In this document: positions 1-11,858 of the stretch, piece after piece
Layout of the letters: the number at the start of each line of letters is the position of its first letter
Position numbering within the stretch: the first letter of the stretch is position 1
Assembly: GCF_029784155.1 (NCBI RefSeq)
Contig: NW_026597555.1
Location: 1 to 64,000, forward strand
DNA: 64,000 bases
Direction: 5' to 3'
From: Uranotaenia lowii
Lineage: Eukaryota > Arthropoda > Insecta > Diptera > Culicidae
Program-made: the position numbers and the translations under genes
The notes under the pieces: model-generated
Told to the model about the DNA's origin: nothing
Databases searched by the model: none
Seen by the model: only the letters and a program-made list of their open reading frames with translations

Positions 1-814
1 AACGAAAGCCTAATATACAATGGATTGTCTAGGATTTTAATAGGATTCAGATCTAGAATACGACCTGACCACTCCTAAAAATGATTCTTTCTCTCGGGAA
101 ACATCTCCAAATTCTTTCCAATTCTTTTGCTGAAAGATAAAGTTTACATCCATTCAGTGTTCGACATTAAAGCGCTAATCGCTAATTTGTCTGTTCCATT
201 TTTGTTAGGTAATTATCGTTTTTATTTATTTTTTCACCAAACTTTTGTGCCAGAAGATAGACAAACGTCACCACAAGCAATCAGTCAAGGAAGAATGCTG
301 ATACATGCTTTTTTCTAGTGTCTGGCGTTAAATCGCTAATCGCTAATTAGTCCGCTACTTTTTTGTCGACAAATTTATTTTCTTACAGGATTTCAGTTGA
401 AAAAAATGGATCAACAAACTCTACTAGGTGCAATTATTCAAGCAGGAATACTGATAAATGTTATTTTTTTATAAAGTAATGGAGTTTTTTTGAGTTCTCC
501 AGAAATAAGGTTAAAAAATAAATATTAAAACAAAAATGTAGCGGACTATTTTGATTCATTTTAGGCGACATTATGGCTCAAGATCAAGACCAAGAACGGT
601 ACAGGGATGGATGACCCCAAGAAGTTAACATCCATCCAAATAATAAAAAGAAGATCAAGAACAAGGCTTGTATTAAAGAATTCATTCAGCCTTAAGAAAA
701 AACTTGATATAATTCAGTTTGTTACATATTTTGACGGCTTACACATTCAAAAGATTGTTTCGCAAACTATTTTCAATCAATTCTTTCATTCACAAGCACT
801 CTGCCTAATTCATT
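1..814. other. No recognisable gene
   Basis: A+T-rich DNA with only short, low-complexity open frames on either strand. I see no domain, splice pattern or RNA gene here. Confidence 0.5.
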
Positions 815-1010
815 TCTGAATTTCTCCAACCCTGGGAACTAGAAAGCTTCGTTTTTTCGTGGGAAAGTTGAATACTTTATACTGAAAAATCATCATAATT
901 TTGGTTACTTTTGTGGAACTGAGCCTGCTAATGGGTTTTGTACAAATTCATAAATTCTCTAACATAAATTTTCCGCTGAACAACTTATAGAAAATCGTAA
1001 CTTTGTATCT
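815..1010 (+). repeat. Dispersed repeat, copy A
   Basis: This stretch resembles 49525-49790 in the same orientation. Shared landmarks in the same order are a TGAATTTCTC block, a GGGAAA.TTGAATA block, a TGTGGAAC.GAG block followed by CTGCTAATGG / TTGCTGATGG, and a TTGCTGAACAA-like block. The copies are diverged but collinear, so this is an old interspersed repeat of unknown class. Confidence 0.55.
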
Positions 1011-1089
1011 TATAAGACAAAAGGGTTATTAGGTATCGAAGAGAGGCATGTCTTTTGCCACTGAAAAACAATAAATTCAATTGATATCA

Positions 1090-2240
1090 CTGCTGAGTGC
1101 CTACACTCAAAAGAAAAGCATAGTAAAATTACTAAATCCGTGGTTTAAATGAACAACACGCAACCATATTTTTAAGTCAATAATGTTTTGTTCTTGAAAT
1201 TACTACGCGCATAGTAATTTTACTATGTGTTAATTTTTGCTGCGCATAGTAGTTTCGATTGCATTCGTAGTAAAACTGTCAATGATGGAATAAATTCTTT
1301 TTCTTCGTGCATTGTAAAAGTACAATTTTCCATTATAAAAATATCACATTAAAATAAGTGTCGTAGCATGGTATACAATACAAAATTACCATGATGCATG
1401 ATATAAAGGCCTCAAAATAAAATTCATTTGTTACCAATACAAAATTTTATTGCTCCAATTTTTATTTTTCAACTTATTTTATACGACCACGGTCGGGGTC
1501 GGGGGAAATTTATATCACATGGAAGACTACACCTAGAGCCTGAAATGAAAAAGGAAAACAAGAAAAAAAAAATTTTTGGAAATAGGAAAACTGTTCAGGT
1601 TGCTTATTCAATAAGCAGTAGATTGATTAATCAAAAAACACAATTTCACTCACCTAAAAGACTGCATTCAACGGCCCGGCAGATGTAAGAATCCTTCGTC
1701 CCAGTGTTCCCCAACGTTGGCCAATCGACGAAATCTTTACTGGTTACACCATCCAGGGACGTTCCCACGGTTGGGGAACTCGAGAACAGCATTCGCCGAC
1801 AATTGAACAAATTGAGAAAAAAAAAGTAAATCTATCTTGCACACATAGGTATGGAAAAATAGGAAAAAATAACACAATCTCACTTACCTGAAAACATACA
1901 TTTTCCGACCATGTTGTCCGGCTGCGGGTGCGTATCGGTTTAAAGGCTCGTTGAGGCCATGCCCGGCTGTCGTCGATCAATCTGGACTTCACGCGCGAAA
2001 GACGATGACCATGCGCATAGTAATTGCAAGAACACGAATAGTGCAATACCTGAATATCATGCGCATGGTAATTTATACACGAGGAAATTACTATGAGCTG
2101 TCAAAGTTCACATAGTAAAAATACTATGTCGTAGTACTTTAGCCCAGATTTCTGGTAGAAAATACTAAATCGTGGTTGAAAATACTAGATCGTGGACATA
2201 GTAAATCTATCATGATCCTGTATTTGATAAACCCATGCAA
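1090..2240. repeat. Foldback-like repeat patch rich in CATAGTAA motifs
   Basis: The octamer CATAGTAA and its complement recur at both edges (about 1117, 1207-1225, 2013, 2088, 2109-2130 and 2197), often as local palindromes such as CATAGTAATTTTACTATG near 1207. Inside, two segments near 1640 and 1871 start alike (CACAAT.TCACT.ACCT.AAA), which suggests an internal duplication. This fits a degraded MITE or foldback element. Boundaries and class are uncertain, and no transposase is visible. Confidence 0.4.
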
Positions 2241-5200
2241 TTTTTTTCCGTGTAGCAAGGTATTGCTTGACTTCTTTTCATGCAATACTGCGCGAGGCAC
2301 CAGCGATCATGATTTTCGATGTTTTCATTTTATTTTCCGGATAATTTGTATGAAATTATATCATGTCACCTTCAGCAGCATATCAAACCTTAATTCTAAC
2401 GGAGAATTTTGCCGCACACGGTCCTTTGCACTTTCTCGGTCATTATGCTGAAAAGTAAACAAAAAAATGCATTTAAGTTGACAAAAATATTTAACATTTT
2501 CAAGAAGAACCTCAACTCAAACTTACCGTTAAATAGATCTCAATCACATTTTACTTAAAGAAAACATTAACTTCATAGGGACCGAATGAATAAGTTCATA
2601 ATGTTTTCACAAAGCCGATTCTTCTGTTTTTTATAAGATGTTCTTATGAAAATTGAAAGATTGAAAAAAATTTTGCACTCTTAAAAGCCGTTCATAAGTC
2701 GCATCTTATGAAAATTATAATCAGAGTTTGCCTGAAGCTTTTTTACCCCAGGGTTTAAGAAATTCAAAAATTACCCCAAATCCACCCAGTCTAATGGCCC
2801 GCAGATTATTTTTTAACACTCAAAATATTGTTAAAATCGCTTTTTTGCTCTAGCTATTATCCAGATGTTAAATTGTTTGGAAAACTTTAAGTATGTGATA
2901 AAGCTTTTCAAGAATTTTAAGAATAGTATTTTTTCAGTCTACATTCAAAGGAGTATATTTTGGACATGCCTGCCAGTTTTGAATTTCGCTTAGGAAATTC
3001 CTAGAAAAGAAATTGCTCGGAAAACTCAAAGAATCTCATCTAACTTTTCAAGATTCTTGATAGATTTTGTACAATCTATTATATTTTGCTATTTTCATTA
3101 ATAGCCGGAAAAATTTTCCGCAAAATAAATCACAGAAGTTTTCCTCTCAAATGACTTTTCCGATGGCCACAAAACCACTTCACTTTGGGCGAAAAAACCC
3201 TGAACAAAAAACCCTTTTCCTTGGCAACTCACCACCACGGGAAGCAAAATCCGAAAATTTATGCAAACTTTCATCCATCCATAGGTGGTGATTCTCGGCA
3301 ATCCCGGTTCGGCGATAGGGAAAAAACCACATGCCGCAGCACGAAAGAATGGAAGAAATTCTATCCACCATTCATTCATTCATTCATCGAGAAGAAGAAA
3401 GAAAGAAAGCATTCTCTCCCGAATGCTGACTGTCGGAATTCTTATGCAAATGAATAAATCAAATCTATAAATTATTGAAAAGCGATGCTTGCGCCCTTTC
3501 CTCATTTCTGCCGCGGTTTTGAGAAAAACTGGTTGAAGAAAATTGGGGAAGCTGTTTCGATTTTTTATTGCTGTACCGACATAAATTGGTGGTTGTTATA
3601 AGAATTCTCAAACATCTATGTTGAATTGAAATCCTCAACCCCTTCTCTTAGAAGACATTTTCAAGATCTGCAAATTGTCTTTGCCCAAGAAGCAATTCCT
3701 TTTGAATTGAAATAAATTCTAACTGAAATTCAGTTTGATTGAGTTTAACGTTTTACAAGCAATATATATAAGTTTTTACTGAAAGATTCACGTCTTATTC
3801 TACTCTACGTTGATTATAACAACTATACAAAAAAACAGCTGAAGATTGTAGTTCTACTACACAAAATAGATCTAAGGTTTCACATTACATTGGAAACAAT
3901 TCAGCTGAATCTTTTCTGGGAAATTGAACGATTTGATTATGGAAAAGAAAAGGCGGAGGTTCAGCAAGATTGCAACTGAAGCCTTCTTCATCAACGTAAT
4001 TTCCAGCCAGCGGCGTTGACCACTGACTGTGTGCTTTCCCCGGCACAGGTCAACCGGTCGAATGCGTAGCTACCACCAGAATCCGGACATGGTCCATCGG
4101 ATCCTTTATCGATTCCGCACGGGTGACCGGAACGTGTCCTCGGCGCTTTCGATTCGGCAGGCAGGTTTCACAAGCTGCTATGGATACAAAAATTTCATCC
4201 CAAAAAAAAGTAAACGTGGTACCCTATCCAAACGCATGCTTGGATGGTCGAAAATAAGAAACTAGATTAATCAAGTTGGCCGTGGTTTGGTTGGCGAAAA
4301 AGTCGATTTTTTCCTCGAGTGGCAGAAGGCGTGTGGGTTACATTATCGAAATTGAGAGGTTATTGTCGTTGGGCGGTCATCTTTGTGATGAAATAGGAAA
4401 AAAGTTGTGAAAATACAGGGAGGATTCTGACAGACCGAGGAGGTGAGCAAATAAACTGGACCATATGAAGCCTGCTAAATGAAGTCATTTTCGAGGGGTG
4501 AGATGGTCAAATAACAGCAAGCATTGGAGAAAAAAACGTGCAGGGAATCCAATTGATTTCCTTTTTTACGCCCTTGGAAACCTTTCATTTATTATGTGAG
4601 AGCTCTCGACTCGATTTCGTTCCCTTCTACACACAAACCTAACAAGAATGTGAGAAACGAATTTCAATAATTGAACACAGATAATATGAAACTGTAATTT
4701 GGATCGTTCCTAATTGAAGTAAATTGAAATGGATTGATGTTTTCTAGGCCGTTTTTTTGTGAAAATTTCGAAAATGTCAGTTGCAGAGCAGAAAACAATT
4801 TAGGATGTCGACAACTTCGATTACAGAAAAAGAAATAGACACACACCACATACCTCATAATCATATGGTTTTGCAAAAGAAAAACTAATGTTTTAAGTTT
4901 TAAAAGAAGTTCTTGGAAGCTTTGCAACCGATAGTGATACTAAGAAAACAATCAAATTCAGAGACCACATGGGTTACAAAATTTCCAATGCCTACTGGGT
5001 AGACAAATTTTGTTACCATTCAATCAAATCCTACTGTTTTTCTATTTCCATTTCGATGATGGTAGAGTGATTTTTGTACACGAGTTATTGATTTTATATT
5101 TCCGTTTCCTTTAAACTGGTCGCTTTATGATCTGAAAAGTAAAGAAAAACACAACAAAAACTCATATTAACCGAGAATATGAAATATTCTAATCGCTTTG

Positions 5201-7120
5201 ATCTCTCCGAAAAATGGTGCTAGATAGAAAACATTCCCTCGTGGATTTGTTTGCGGAAAACCGGATACACATTTTTTTGATGCTGTCCCTATCGATTTAA
5301 AATGAAAACAACGACAATGTTCGTAAATTCAATCATAATAATATTTTTCAATTTATGGTCACTTTTGTTTGGCGTGAAAGCTGTCTCTCGTGGATGTCGC
5401 AACGTCGTCAAGGATACGGCATAGCCTGCTTCGTCCTGGTTGAACAGCAAAAAGGGATCTTTACCGTGCGTCGTGAGACTTGACCCTGGGGATGCTGGTT
5501 TTTTCAACTCTCACTCTCTAAGAGGGATGGTGTTTTTTTTTAAACATGAACGATGATGCGAAGATAATGGGGTTTGCTGAATTATGCTTATCTGAATGAA
5601 TGGCTATTTGATATGCGAGCGAACGTGTCCTGTGCCATGTGCGTACACAGATATTTGAAAATGGGAAAAACCGGAATTGATGACCGCATAAGTCCCTGTA
5701 ATGTGATACTATTTTATCTGATGGGTTCCTGTCCTGTCCTTTTGGGGTGATTGGTGACGACCAGTTTGCAGAGAGACAACTGTGGGGCTGTAAGGATTTC
5801 AAAATTTAAAGCTATCAACAACCAAACTGTACTGTTTTTTTTTATGAAAAACTGAACATTTTCGATGATTGAAGTTTATGAATCATTATTGTTCAATTTA
5901 TTCCAACTAGAAATGATTATAAATTTTTAGTTAAATGATAAATTTTAGTTAACTGTTTTTCTGATGAACTGGAAAATAAAAATTTTTAATAGCTTTTTTG
6001 TCCTTAAAAGATTAAAATATGTCCCAAAAATAACCCGACAATCGAAAACCGAATTCCCCACTCAATGCATGACCTACTAGCTAGAGCGAAACGACGATGT
6101 TACAACTTACTTTATTTGCAAATTCCGTACAACATTATGTGGCCTAATGCTCGTTGCTTCGGTACCCATTTGGGCCATAATGTTCAATAAAAAAGTCAAA
6201 CTTCCTCTGGTGAGTTATGGGACATTTGTTGAGATACGGGGAATTGAACGCACCGAAAAAAAACGTAAACAATTCTGAAAGGCGACCACAGTTGTTTGCT
6301 GAGGTAGACCAATTTCCATGTTCCCAATTGAGTGTCACATATGTTTTCCCCGTTTTTTTACCACTTCCCTCTGCTAGCTTGTTGTAGGGTGATTGCTTCT
6401 TTTTCCTCCTCGGCCAAGTTTTGGTATACATATTTGGATAATTTAAAGATATGTTTCGATTCAAGGTTAAAAAGCGCAAATTCATAGTTTAGAGAAATCC
6501 ATTACAGTGGAAATTCAAAACCATTAAAAAAATGTACACTGATGGAAGTTTTAGTTTGTAATTTTAAATATGTTTTAGTGTCCACTGAAGAGGAGCGAAT
6601 ACCAGAATAGCTCGAAATGTCTGGACAACTGGTAAAGAACGTTTTTTTAATTTGTAAAACTCGCCGAAAAATGTCAATGCAATTTAACAACATATTGCTA
6701 CTTTGTGGTTTGGTTATAGGACAAACAATTTTCAGGGTCTTTAAGGAGTAAGTACTTGTAAACTGTTACTTTCGTGCCAAAAAAGTCTGTTTTTTCTACT
6801 GAAAATGACAATGTCGAAAAGTAGTACTTTTATATCCAGGTTTCAAAAAAGTGTTGACGAAAGCTATTTTCCGACACTGTTTCGATTGGGAAGGAAAAAA
6901 CTGTAATCTGTTGCTTCAGGTTAAAAAACTTGATTCTGAAGAATATTTTGCGGTATTGCAAAAAATTTTGCATGCAACTCGTTGGAAAACACGATTTATT
7001 CAGCACTCGACGAAATTAATCACGACCATGTATACGTAAGTTAACAACTCGTGCTGAAATAAAACCACTTGTTGCATAAACATCTATTTTGTTGAAAATT
7101 TGTACCTTGTTTTGAGCTTG
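2241..7120. other. Long non-coding stretch
   Basis: No gene is recognised. Open frames here (for example near 3185-3457, 4029-4265 and 6144-6485) are short, overlap one another on opposite strands and match no family I know. Homopurine and A/T runs are common. Confidence 0.45.
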
Positions 7121-7124
7121 AGCT

Positions 7125-7340
7125 TGCTATCAACTACGGTCCAACTGTGTCCCCTCCTGACCAATGATTGCACTCCGTGATTGGTTCGAGATGATCAACA
7201 TTGCACAATGAACCAAATGAAAGGTGCTGGGAACAAGCAACAGAATCTCACTGTACAGTTTTGAGGATCTCAATCTTCAGTAGGAACCGATAACGCTGCC
7301 GGCCAAGTCGATAGATGGTAAGGAAGTGCAGCACATGAGA
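7125..7340 (-). mobile_element. LINE fragment, copy 1 of a repeat pair
   Basis: This segment matches 16747-16950 almost throughout: TATCAACTACGGTCC, ATCAACATTGCACAATGAAC, CAATCTCACTGTACAGTTTT-type and GCCGGCCAAGTC blocks occur in the same order and orientation. The second copy lies just downstream, on the minus strand, of a recognisable LINE relic. Both are therefore probably remnants of the 3' part of the same non-LTR element. Copy 1 now abuts the BEL/Pao relic. Confidence 0.6.
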
Positions 7341-7449
7341 TGATTTGTTTTGCGAAGACCGACTGTACATCATTCCTCAAAAAATGTCACGCTGATTGAT
7401 AAAGGGGAAAAGGGTAATGTTTCGGATCGGGACAAGCGAAAAACGAATT

Positions 7450-8720
7450 TACTGTTCGACGTGCAATTCGAGAACGCGGCCACGATTGGCGACATAACGT
7501 TTGACGGCGTTGATGCACGCGACGGTCGACAAATCAGCGATGACTTCGAGATGCACGGCCTTCACCACCAAGCAGACGAACGATGCAACGTAAACGAGCG
7601 AAAAGCGTATCAAACGGTGCATTCGAATTTTTCAAACGAACTTTAATTCGAAGAAGTCCAAATTCGTCCATCAGAATATTCAGATTTTAAAGAGGCGATT
7701 TCAAGGTGAGTGAGGCAGCATTGCCAGACTTGGTGTGGATATGAAAACGGACTTACGTAGAAAACTCCTGGTGCTGTTTGATTCGAATGAGATACTTGAG
7801 TGTAATGTCTACTTTTTCAGGTGACAACGATGAAGGTATACGCTCATTTTCCGGAAGTTTGCAGTTTTTTTTGAAAACGATAACAGTAGGAAACGACTCG
7901 TAGTAATTCTGCTAGCTCCAAAAACTGATTGAACTCCAGTCCGGCTTTAAATGGTATCGATACAACGCGTTCCGGCCACGTTTCGAACGGGGAGGAAAGA
8001 AACTCTGGACCATGCAACCACAGATGATGCCCAAGGTTTTGACTGCTTGAGAACGATCGAGCTCTAGTTCTATGGATGACTCCCAGAAGTCTACCGGAGC
8101 GCCGTCGAGAACTGTTTTGTAGTTTGATGCCCATTTTCGCAGAACAAATCCAGCCGACTTCAACATTTCCATTAGTTGCTTGCAGGTTTCTGCCATCATG
8201 TCGTGGTCGTCGTATCCAGAAATTAAGTCAACGTTTTCCACTGATTGGTGCTGATTGGTTCAGTTGGGCCTTTGCGCCAGAGGATTTCTGGAATTTCCGG
8301 TCATCAGGGTGGACCCAAATCTGTCGGAACATTTTCTCGGCTTAGGCGGTAATCGCGAACAATGGCAGGCGAAAACTAACGACAGTAAATGGCATGGTGA
8401 ATCAACTCCATGTGACTCGAACTCTCGTACTCTGCCATTAAAGCTGTATAGCTGCGATGCAAATCGTGGTTGACGGCGAATTCCTTTTCCATTAGCTGGA
8501 ATCTTCAAAGAGCCAGCGGTGTATGAATCGCCAAGCATATCGAGACTTTCTCTTCCTCGAGTGGAAAGCTAACGATAAAATGACCTGTATCGTTAGGTGA
8601 AACGGTTGTTTTGAAGTGATCTTGACAGTATTGTTCGTAAAGAGTGAGAGCTTTACCGTTATCGAAGTTTTCAACTTCCCAAAACTTCTGAAGCTGAGTA
8701 ACGAGGCTATCGTCAACGCA
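7450..8720 (-). mobile_element. BEL/Pao LTR retrotransposon relic (pol fragments)
   Basis: Reading on the minus strand, about 8710-8250 resembles the protease/RT linker of BEL/Pao Pol in broken frames, including a KFWEVE-like segment and an RT block reading IWVHPDDRKFQ. At 8241-7912 a frame carries the RT palm and thumb region, with a degraded YVDD box (GYDD) followed by GFVLRKWASN, a BEL/Pao hallmark. At 7608-7450 lies part of the integrase core, with VCLVVKAVHLEV and DLSTVACINAVKR before a stop. Frameshifts and stops are frequent. RT and integrase lie only about 300 bp apart, so the RNase H region is missing. It is a dead partial copy, and I see no LTRs. Confidence 0.8.
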
Positions 8721-11700
8721 GATGTGGCATGCTTGCAGTTCTCTAGGATCTTGGGTTGATCGAGACTCGCTTACCAGTGTCTTGGGTCACTTACCCTGTT
8801 GGCACATGTAACCGGAGTTTGATGAGTCGTCTTGGAGGAATCATGTGCCTAGGAATCCTCCAGACTCAGAATGCGATGATAGAATGGCAGATTTGGTCCA
8901 CTGGCCCGTTTGGTTGTGTGCACCGGAGCTTTGTGGATTAACTACGTTAAACCCTTGCTCTCCCTGACCCACTCCACTCGTGCTAACTGGGGTAACGTTG
9001 TATCGGCACGGCAGGGTTCAATAGCTGGAACCTTCAGACCTCCGGATAGAAATGGAGATCTGATTCATTAGCCGGTTTGCCTGATGCAAACGAAAGCTCT
9101 GTAAAACCGATCTTGTGGGAATCTTCGGCCAGATTCCTAAGCCAGAACTTTAGGGCAGAACCTTGCGGGTCCTAAATTGGAATATGGATTAACTCACATG
9201 ACTTATATTCTGCTCTATATAACACAACTATTACTTGGTGCAGGATCTGCTTCGATGTTCATGCTTTCGTTCTGCTTTCCAATGACATTTGATCAATGTC
9301 ATACTCGTTTTGTTGCGTTGAGCTTTGTGTATGTTTGGTATTTTGAATTTCAATCTGCTAAATGTTTCCTTGATATCATTTTAATTTGGAGTGTCTTATT
9401 TATTTGTATTTCAACTTATAGTACCTATATCATTATATTTTTTACAAATTTTGTCCCTGTGAAGCTGAGTTCCACCGGAAAATTGTCGAAGAACTGATTG
9501 AAAGCTGTGAGTGATCGAAAGAAATACTCGAAAATGGCTTGCACTGTAGGGGTTTAAAGGTAAAAATTACCTCAAGGCTACAACAGTTAATTTGATAACA
9601 CTTCCTTCAGGAAACCTTTATTCAGCTACTATGGAAACTTTAATGTACGCGTTTCGGTATACACGGAATTTGTTAGTTAGGAACAGTAGGTTGATACTAA
9701 GAAAATTGATAGTACTCACTTATTAAGATCAATTTTTTTTCCCGATAAACATCGTTTGCATGATGATTCTAGCCGAAATACACACCACTACCCTACAAAC
9801 AAAAAACACACCTTATCCAACCCTCAGGAATTTGCGTTAAGGGGATGTGTTGGGATTGGAAAGTTTTGCCGCTACCCTCGAGCCAGGAATTTATTGATAT
9901 GTCTTTGTTTCTTTGCTGTTTGGAACGGTGCACTTTTTTGCCTGCTTTACTCGGACATAAATTATTGGCAAATTTGATTATGTGCGGAAAAGATGAGGAC
10001 ATTGCATTGGGACAAAACCGGCAGCAGCAGCAAAAGTGCGTCCACAGCTCGATTATTTGCTGATGGGTGTCGTCTTGATCTTGCCTTTTGGTAACTCCAT
10101 CGATGGGGAAAACCTTTTTCTTTGGGACCGACCAAACCAAAGTGGGAAAAGTGTTCATCGCTAACAATAAGACACTCTCACTGGCGGTGAAAGTAGAAGA
10201 AGAATGACTAGGAAGCGCTACATTATTATTTATTTTTATGGGCTGGCGAAAAGATTTATCGGTACAATTTCACTAATAGATTTTCCATTATTAGTTTGTT
10301 GCGTTTGTCCCTTCGGAGCGATTTTGGACGGCGTGGCCCGGAGAAAGGTGGACAGGCCACCGGAAACGGCATTTAACTCTCCTGCTTTGGGCACAATCTG
10401 TACCCTCGACCGAAAGCGAAACGAAGTTCGATTGTTGCGTGGCTACAGGGCAAGATTTGGAGGCCGAGAAAGATGCTGATGCTTGTTGTTTTATTGTTCA
10501 AACAAAATCGGCGATGTCTTTATCTTAATGGATTGCGAAGATGAACATGCGTTTACTGACGATTGGAATCGATGATTTGTTGCTGTTTCGAAGAAGTTGG
10601 CACGAGGTGTGGAGGGGGTAGAATTTTCGGCTGAATGATATTCTGGAAATTCTTTCATAAAATCTTGAAACTTGTTGCGACAGTCGTACAATGGTGATCA
10701 AAGCACAACACTCATCAGAGGACATTAAAATCTGATAATTGTTTCATGGAAAAATTTCCCTGGGGATGCTGCAACCGTCCTTCCGTTGAACATAAGCACT
10801 TCAACCCTCGAGGTCCACTTTTGTGCACCACACAGTGCCACGTGTCCCGTTGAAAAGTCCATTCAATTAGTAAGTTGGTGGTTCGGTCCCTTCTCTCAAT
10901 TTCCCTCATTTGTTCATTTTAGTCACTCCCACCCCTACTGGATTGTCCGTTTGGTTGTGTAACCCCGGGATACCTGTAGGTGGAGGACCAGTTCGGACGT
11001 TTTCCCATGGTCATACGTGGCCACTCGAAACATGGCAACATCCGAGGGGCGGGCGTCCTCGTTCCAAGATTCGTGAAGCGTCGTCTTTGTCGACTTCCAA
11101 TCAATTTTCCATTTACGGGTCGCGTCCAGTTTCATCACAACAAGCTACATGAAGCACATAGTAGGCGCCGCCCGTACCCTTGGGAACAGCACGTGACCAA
11201 GGTCTTGTTGCTCGGTCGCCCGGGAAACGAGGGTCAGTAGTTAGGATGTGTTTATGAATCGCATGGCCAACCTTGATCCACCGGCAAACAGGTTCACTGG
11301 CGTTTGTCAGTTTGCTTTGATGCTCGGTTTGCTTGAACTTTATCGTATAAGCAGAAGCGAATCATATCGAGACCCCCAACCAAGATTTAACCTATTTCCG
11401 ATACTTGAGTTCAAAGTTCAGCTGCTTCTAAATTAATATTATTGCGTTTTTTTCCATCCAAAGAAACTCTGTGTCACTTTGCGAGTTTCCGAAGGTCTCG
11501 ACAGATTTCATTATTACAAGAGACATATAGTATGTATGTATTTACAGTTGTAGCCCCAGCAGGAATCCGGACAAAGAAGCAAGAGATCAAGGTTTTTTTT
11601 CCAAGCGCAATATTTTTTTTGTCTCAAACTCTACCGAAAAGGGGAAAAACTCTTTTGATTGACCTTGTTTCGATGCTTGAATTACATTCCAGTTTTTTGT

Positions 11701-11819
11701 GTTCCATACACACAGGGGGTAGCACAATAGGTAAAAGGATAAATCGCTCTATTCGGTCGCACTACCAGAACGGATTAGACCAATGTAAGATGGCTTGATT
11801 AAGTTTTTTTCCTGCTAGC
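8721..11819. other. Non-coding stretch beside the BEL/Pao relic
   Basis: No gene is recognised. Sequence to about 9170 could be further BEL/Pao 5' pol or flank, but I cannot place it. A more G+C-rich stretch at about 10300-11240 has overlapping open frames on both strands without recognisable motifs. A tRNA-like patch near 11715-11775 is too degraded to call. Confidence 0.4.
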
Positions 11820-11825
11820 TTTATT
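11820..11825 (-). terminator. Polyadenylation signal AATAAA of CLIP gene 1
   Basis: AATAAA on the minus strand, about 35 bases after the stop codon of the downstream-most exon of CLIP gene 1. Confidence 0.6.
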
Positions 11826-11858
11826 AAACGGATTTCTTACAAAAAAAACAGTCCCAGC

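Noticed and set aside
9177..9497. 106-residue hydrophobic plus-strand frame as a membrane protein gene
   Set aside because: A+T-rich sequence beside a retrotransposon relic, no family motif, no splice or promoter support.
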